DNA of 64,000 nucleotides. Source: Tethya wilhelma (taxonomy: Eukaryota > Porifera > Demospongiae > Tethyida > Tethyidae). This document shows positions 62,562-64,000 of the stretch, one piece after another (within the stretch, counting starts at the first letter, position 1; each line of letters begins with the position of its first letter). The DNA lies in contig CAXIPT010000003.1 in NCBI GenBank assembly GCA_964030475.1, positions 1,108,369 through 1,172,368 on the forward strand, given 5' to 3'. The translations under genes were made by a program, and so were the position numbers. Below the pieces are notes generated by a model. That model had not been told where the DNA came from, did not search any database, and was given only the letters and a program-made list of their open reading frames with translations.

Positions 62562-64000
62562 GAGAATTGCCAACACTGTTTCTAGCTGATCATCTCTCAA
62601 CTCCATCCTGGCACTGATCTGTCTCAGACTGTTGATGGCCTTCAGTCTCACCTCCTCTATCTCGTCGTTGAACATGTCCACCAAATAATCCAAACTCTGA
62701 ACAGCAAACGAGTGACTAGAAGTAGAGAGACGGCAAATGGACTCCACTGCAGCACTGCGCACCTCTGAAGGCATCCATAGAAAAAGATTATTCTACTTTT
62801 TTCCGCATAAAATTAATATGAAAATTGACCTACCCATGAATTCATCCTCAAGACCGTGCACAAAAGCACCACAGGCTCCAGCACTCATTAGGCTAATTTC
62901 CCCAGGGTCCAATGCAATATTGTTCTGAAAGTAACACAAAAATACATTACAAACACAATACTAGCATTCACTTTCACAAACAACCCTCTCTCTCTCAAGA
63001 CTCACTGAAGCTGTTGAACTGTTTCCCCACTTTCTCCCCGAGTCCCAATCCATAGAGGTCCCGCCCCCTCCCTGGTGGAGTTCCCGCTGTCTCTCGTGGT
63101 CACTCTTGACCACCCTCAGATGAGACATGAGCTTCTTATCGAGGGTCTGAGCGAGGAACTTTGAGCTGACCGAAGTGAAGTCACCGAGGAGAGAGGTGGC
63201 TAGCGCTCTCACATGGACAGAGCTGTCGTTGACCAGATCACAAATCTTGATAAATGCATCGTCAAGGATACGGATATCCACTGAGTTGTCGTTCTTGAGT
63301 GGGATGGGCCTATGTGAGTGAGTGTGGGGTGAAAGGTGAGTGTGTGAAGGTGTGAGTATGTGAAGGTATGTGAAAAGTGAGTCTGTATTAAAAGTGTCTG
63401 CGAAGTGAGAGTGTATGTGGATTGATATCTGTCCATACCTATCAGTATAAGCTAGTCCAAGTGCCCAAACCAGTCTGATGGCCCACATCCTGACATCTTC
63501 ATTATCATCAACCAGTGCATCTGATGCCTGCATGCAACAGCAAGTCCACCCATCACAATAATGACCATACTATCGGATAGTGAGAAATTTTCGATGCAAA
63601 ATTTCGTACAAATCATTAAAAGCGCACCAGCCATATGGTGCATACTCATATTGCACATAATGCAAAAGTTAATTTTCGCAGTTTTAATTTTTGTATATTC
63701 AAACAGCATATAAAAAATACGAAAAATTTCCCGCTATACAGTATACCACTGAGAGTCATGAATAACACAACAAACCTTGGAGTAGACAGACAGAGATAAA
63801 GACAACTTTTCTTGAGAAATTTTGAACTGAATCATGTGTGTATATGGAAAAAAACCAATACATTCACAACATATCTTACAACCATCAACAACAATCATGT
63901 TGTCAGATGTTGTGAGCTCCCCTCACCAGTGCCTTGAAGGCGGCAGTCCTCACTCGGGGATCACAGTCACTGCAGCTGTCTTCCAAGATGGCCAAAGGGA
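62559..64000 (-). CDS. INTS4: Integrator complex subunit 4, partial
   Basis: INTS4 is a HEAT-repeat subunit of the nuclear Integrator complex, which cleaves snRNA and other nascent transcripts. In minus-strand order the exons are 64000-63927 (open at the window edge), 63527-63439, 63309-63006, 62924-62834 and 62764-62559, with GT/AG borders and matching phase. They read CDPRVRTAAFKAL; DNEDVRMWAIRLVWALGLAY; DDAFIKICDLVNDSSVHVRA; FLAQTLDKKLMSHLRVVKSD; SGRKWGNSS; SAGACGAFVHGLEDEF; EVRSAAVESICRLSTSSHSF; VDMFNDEIEEVRLKAINSLR; LRDDQLETVLAILE. These match human INTS4 in order (EQTLDKKLMS, SGRKWGDD, GACGAFVHGLEDE, VDMFNDEIEEVRLQSI, LREDQLDTVLAVLE). The 3' part is missing at the join at 62511. Confidence 0.95.
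63568..63746. mobile_element. Decayed TA-flanked MITE in an INTS4 intron
   Basis: Imperfect inverted ends (CTATCGGATAGTGAGAAATT and AAATTTCCCGCTATACAG) with TA at each side. The inner sequence resembles the element at 17454-17646. Confidence 0.5.

Overview
This is animal genomic DNA with introns, carrying two conserved metazoan genes (HERC1 and INTS4), three lineage-specific families of mostly intronless tandem paralogues, one Ty3/gypsy retrotransposon piece and many small non-autonomous DNA transposons. The compact AT-rich layout and the family content suggest an early-branching metazoan, most likely a demosponge such as Amphimedon. That placement is inference; no marker proves the species.

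Region 1 (about 0.9-28.8 kb) is an array of PTR2/POT-type 12-helix transporters related to SLC15. It holds one complete reading frame (18.4-20.3 kb, minus strand), two copies lacking the 5' end (0.9 and 12.7 kb), one copy with a single frameshift (6.4 kb), one heavily broken copy (3.6 kb), C-terminal scraps in both arms of a 1.5-kb inverted repeat (24.3-29.0 kb) and an orphan 3' UTR (22.2 kb). A Ty3/gypsy pol fragment and an 810-base N gap lie between copies. An unrecognised gene and its inverted, frameshifted twin lie at 15.3-17.0 kb.

Region 2 (29.3-53.9 kb) is the 5' part of HERC1, a giant RCC1/HECT ubiquitin ligase, on the plus strand. Its fifth intron is about 15.25 kb long and contains seven tandem, same-strand, intronless genes for secreted cysteine-rich proteins. 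An eighth truncated remnant lies further on. No N occurs from 30846 to 49999, so host exons and nested cluster are contiguous. Between 48.7 and 52.3 kb expected HERC1 exons are missing, and this stretch holds two single-N joins and two broken kelch copies.

Region 3 (54.8-62.5 kb) is a tandem array of four class C (GABA-B-like) GPCR genes: one complete, one lacking its 5' end and two lacking their 3' ends, with the losses at single-N joins. It follows the last visible HERC1 splice donor without a gap, so it may sit in a further HERC1 intron. After the join at 62511, INTS4 runs off the window on the minus strand.

Nine isolated single Ns (12732, 16528, 22210, 26045, 30845, 50000, 51508, 58295, 62511) act as contig joins. 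Most fall inside duplicated sequence, so gene truncation there is often an assembly effect. The most interesting feature is the nested secreted-protein cluster, whose members share a 12-cysteine core, length-variable Thr-rich linkers, patchy variability and conserved upstream blocks.
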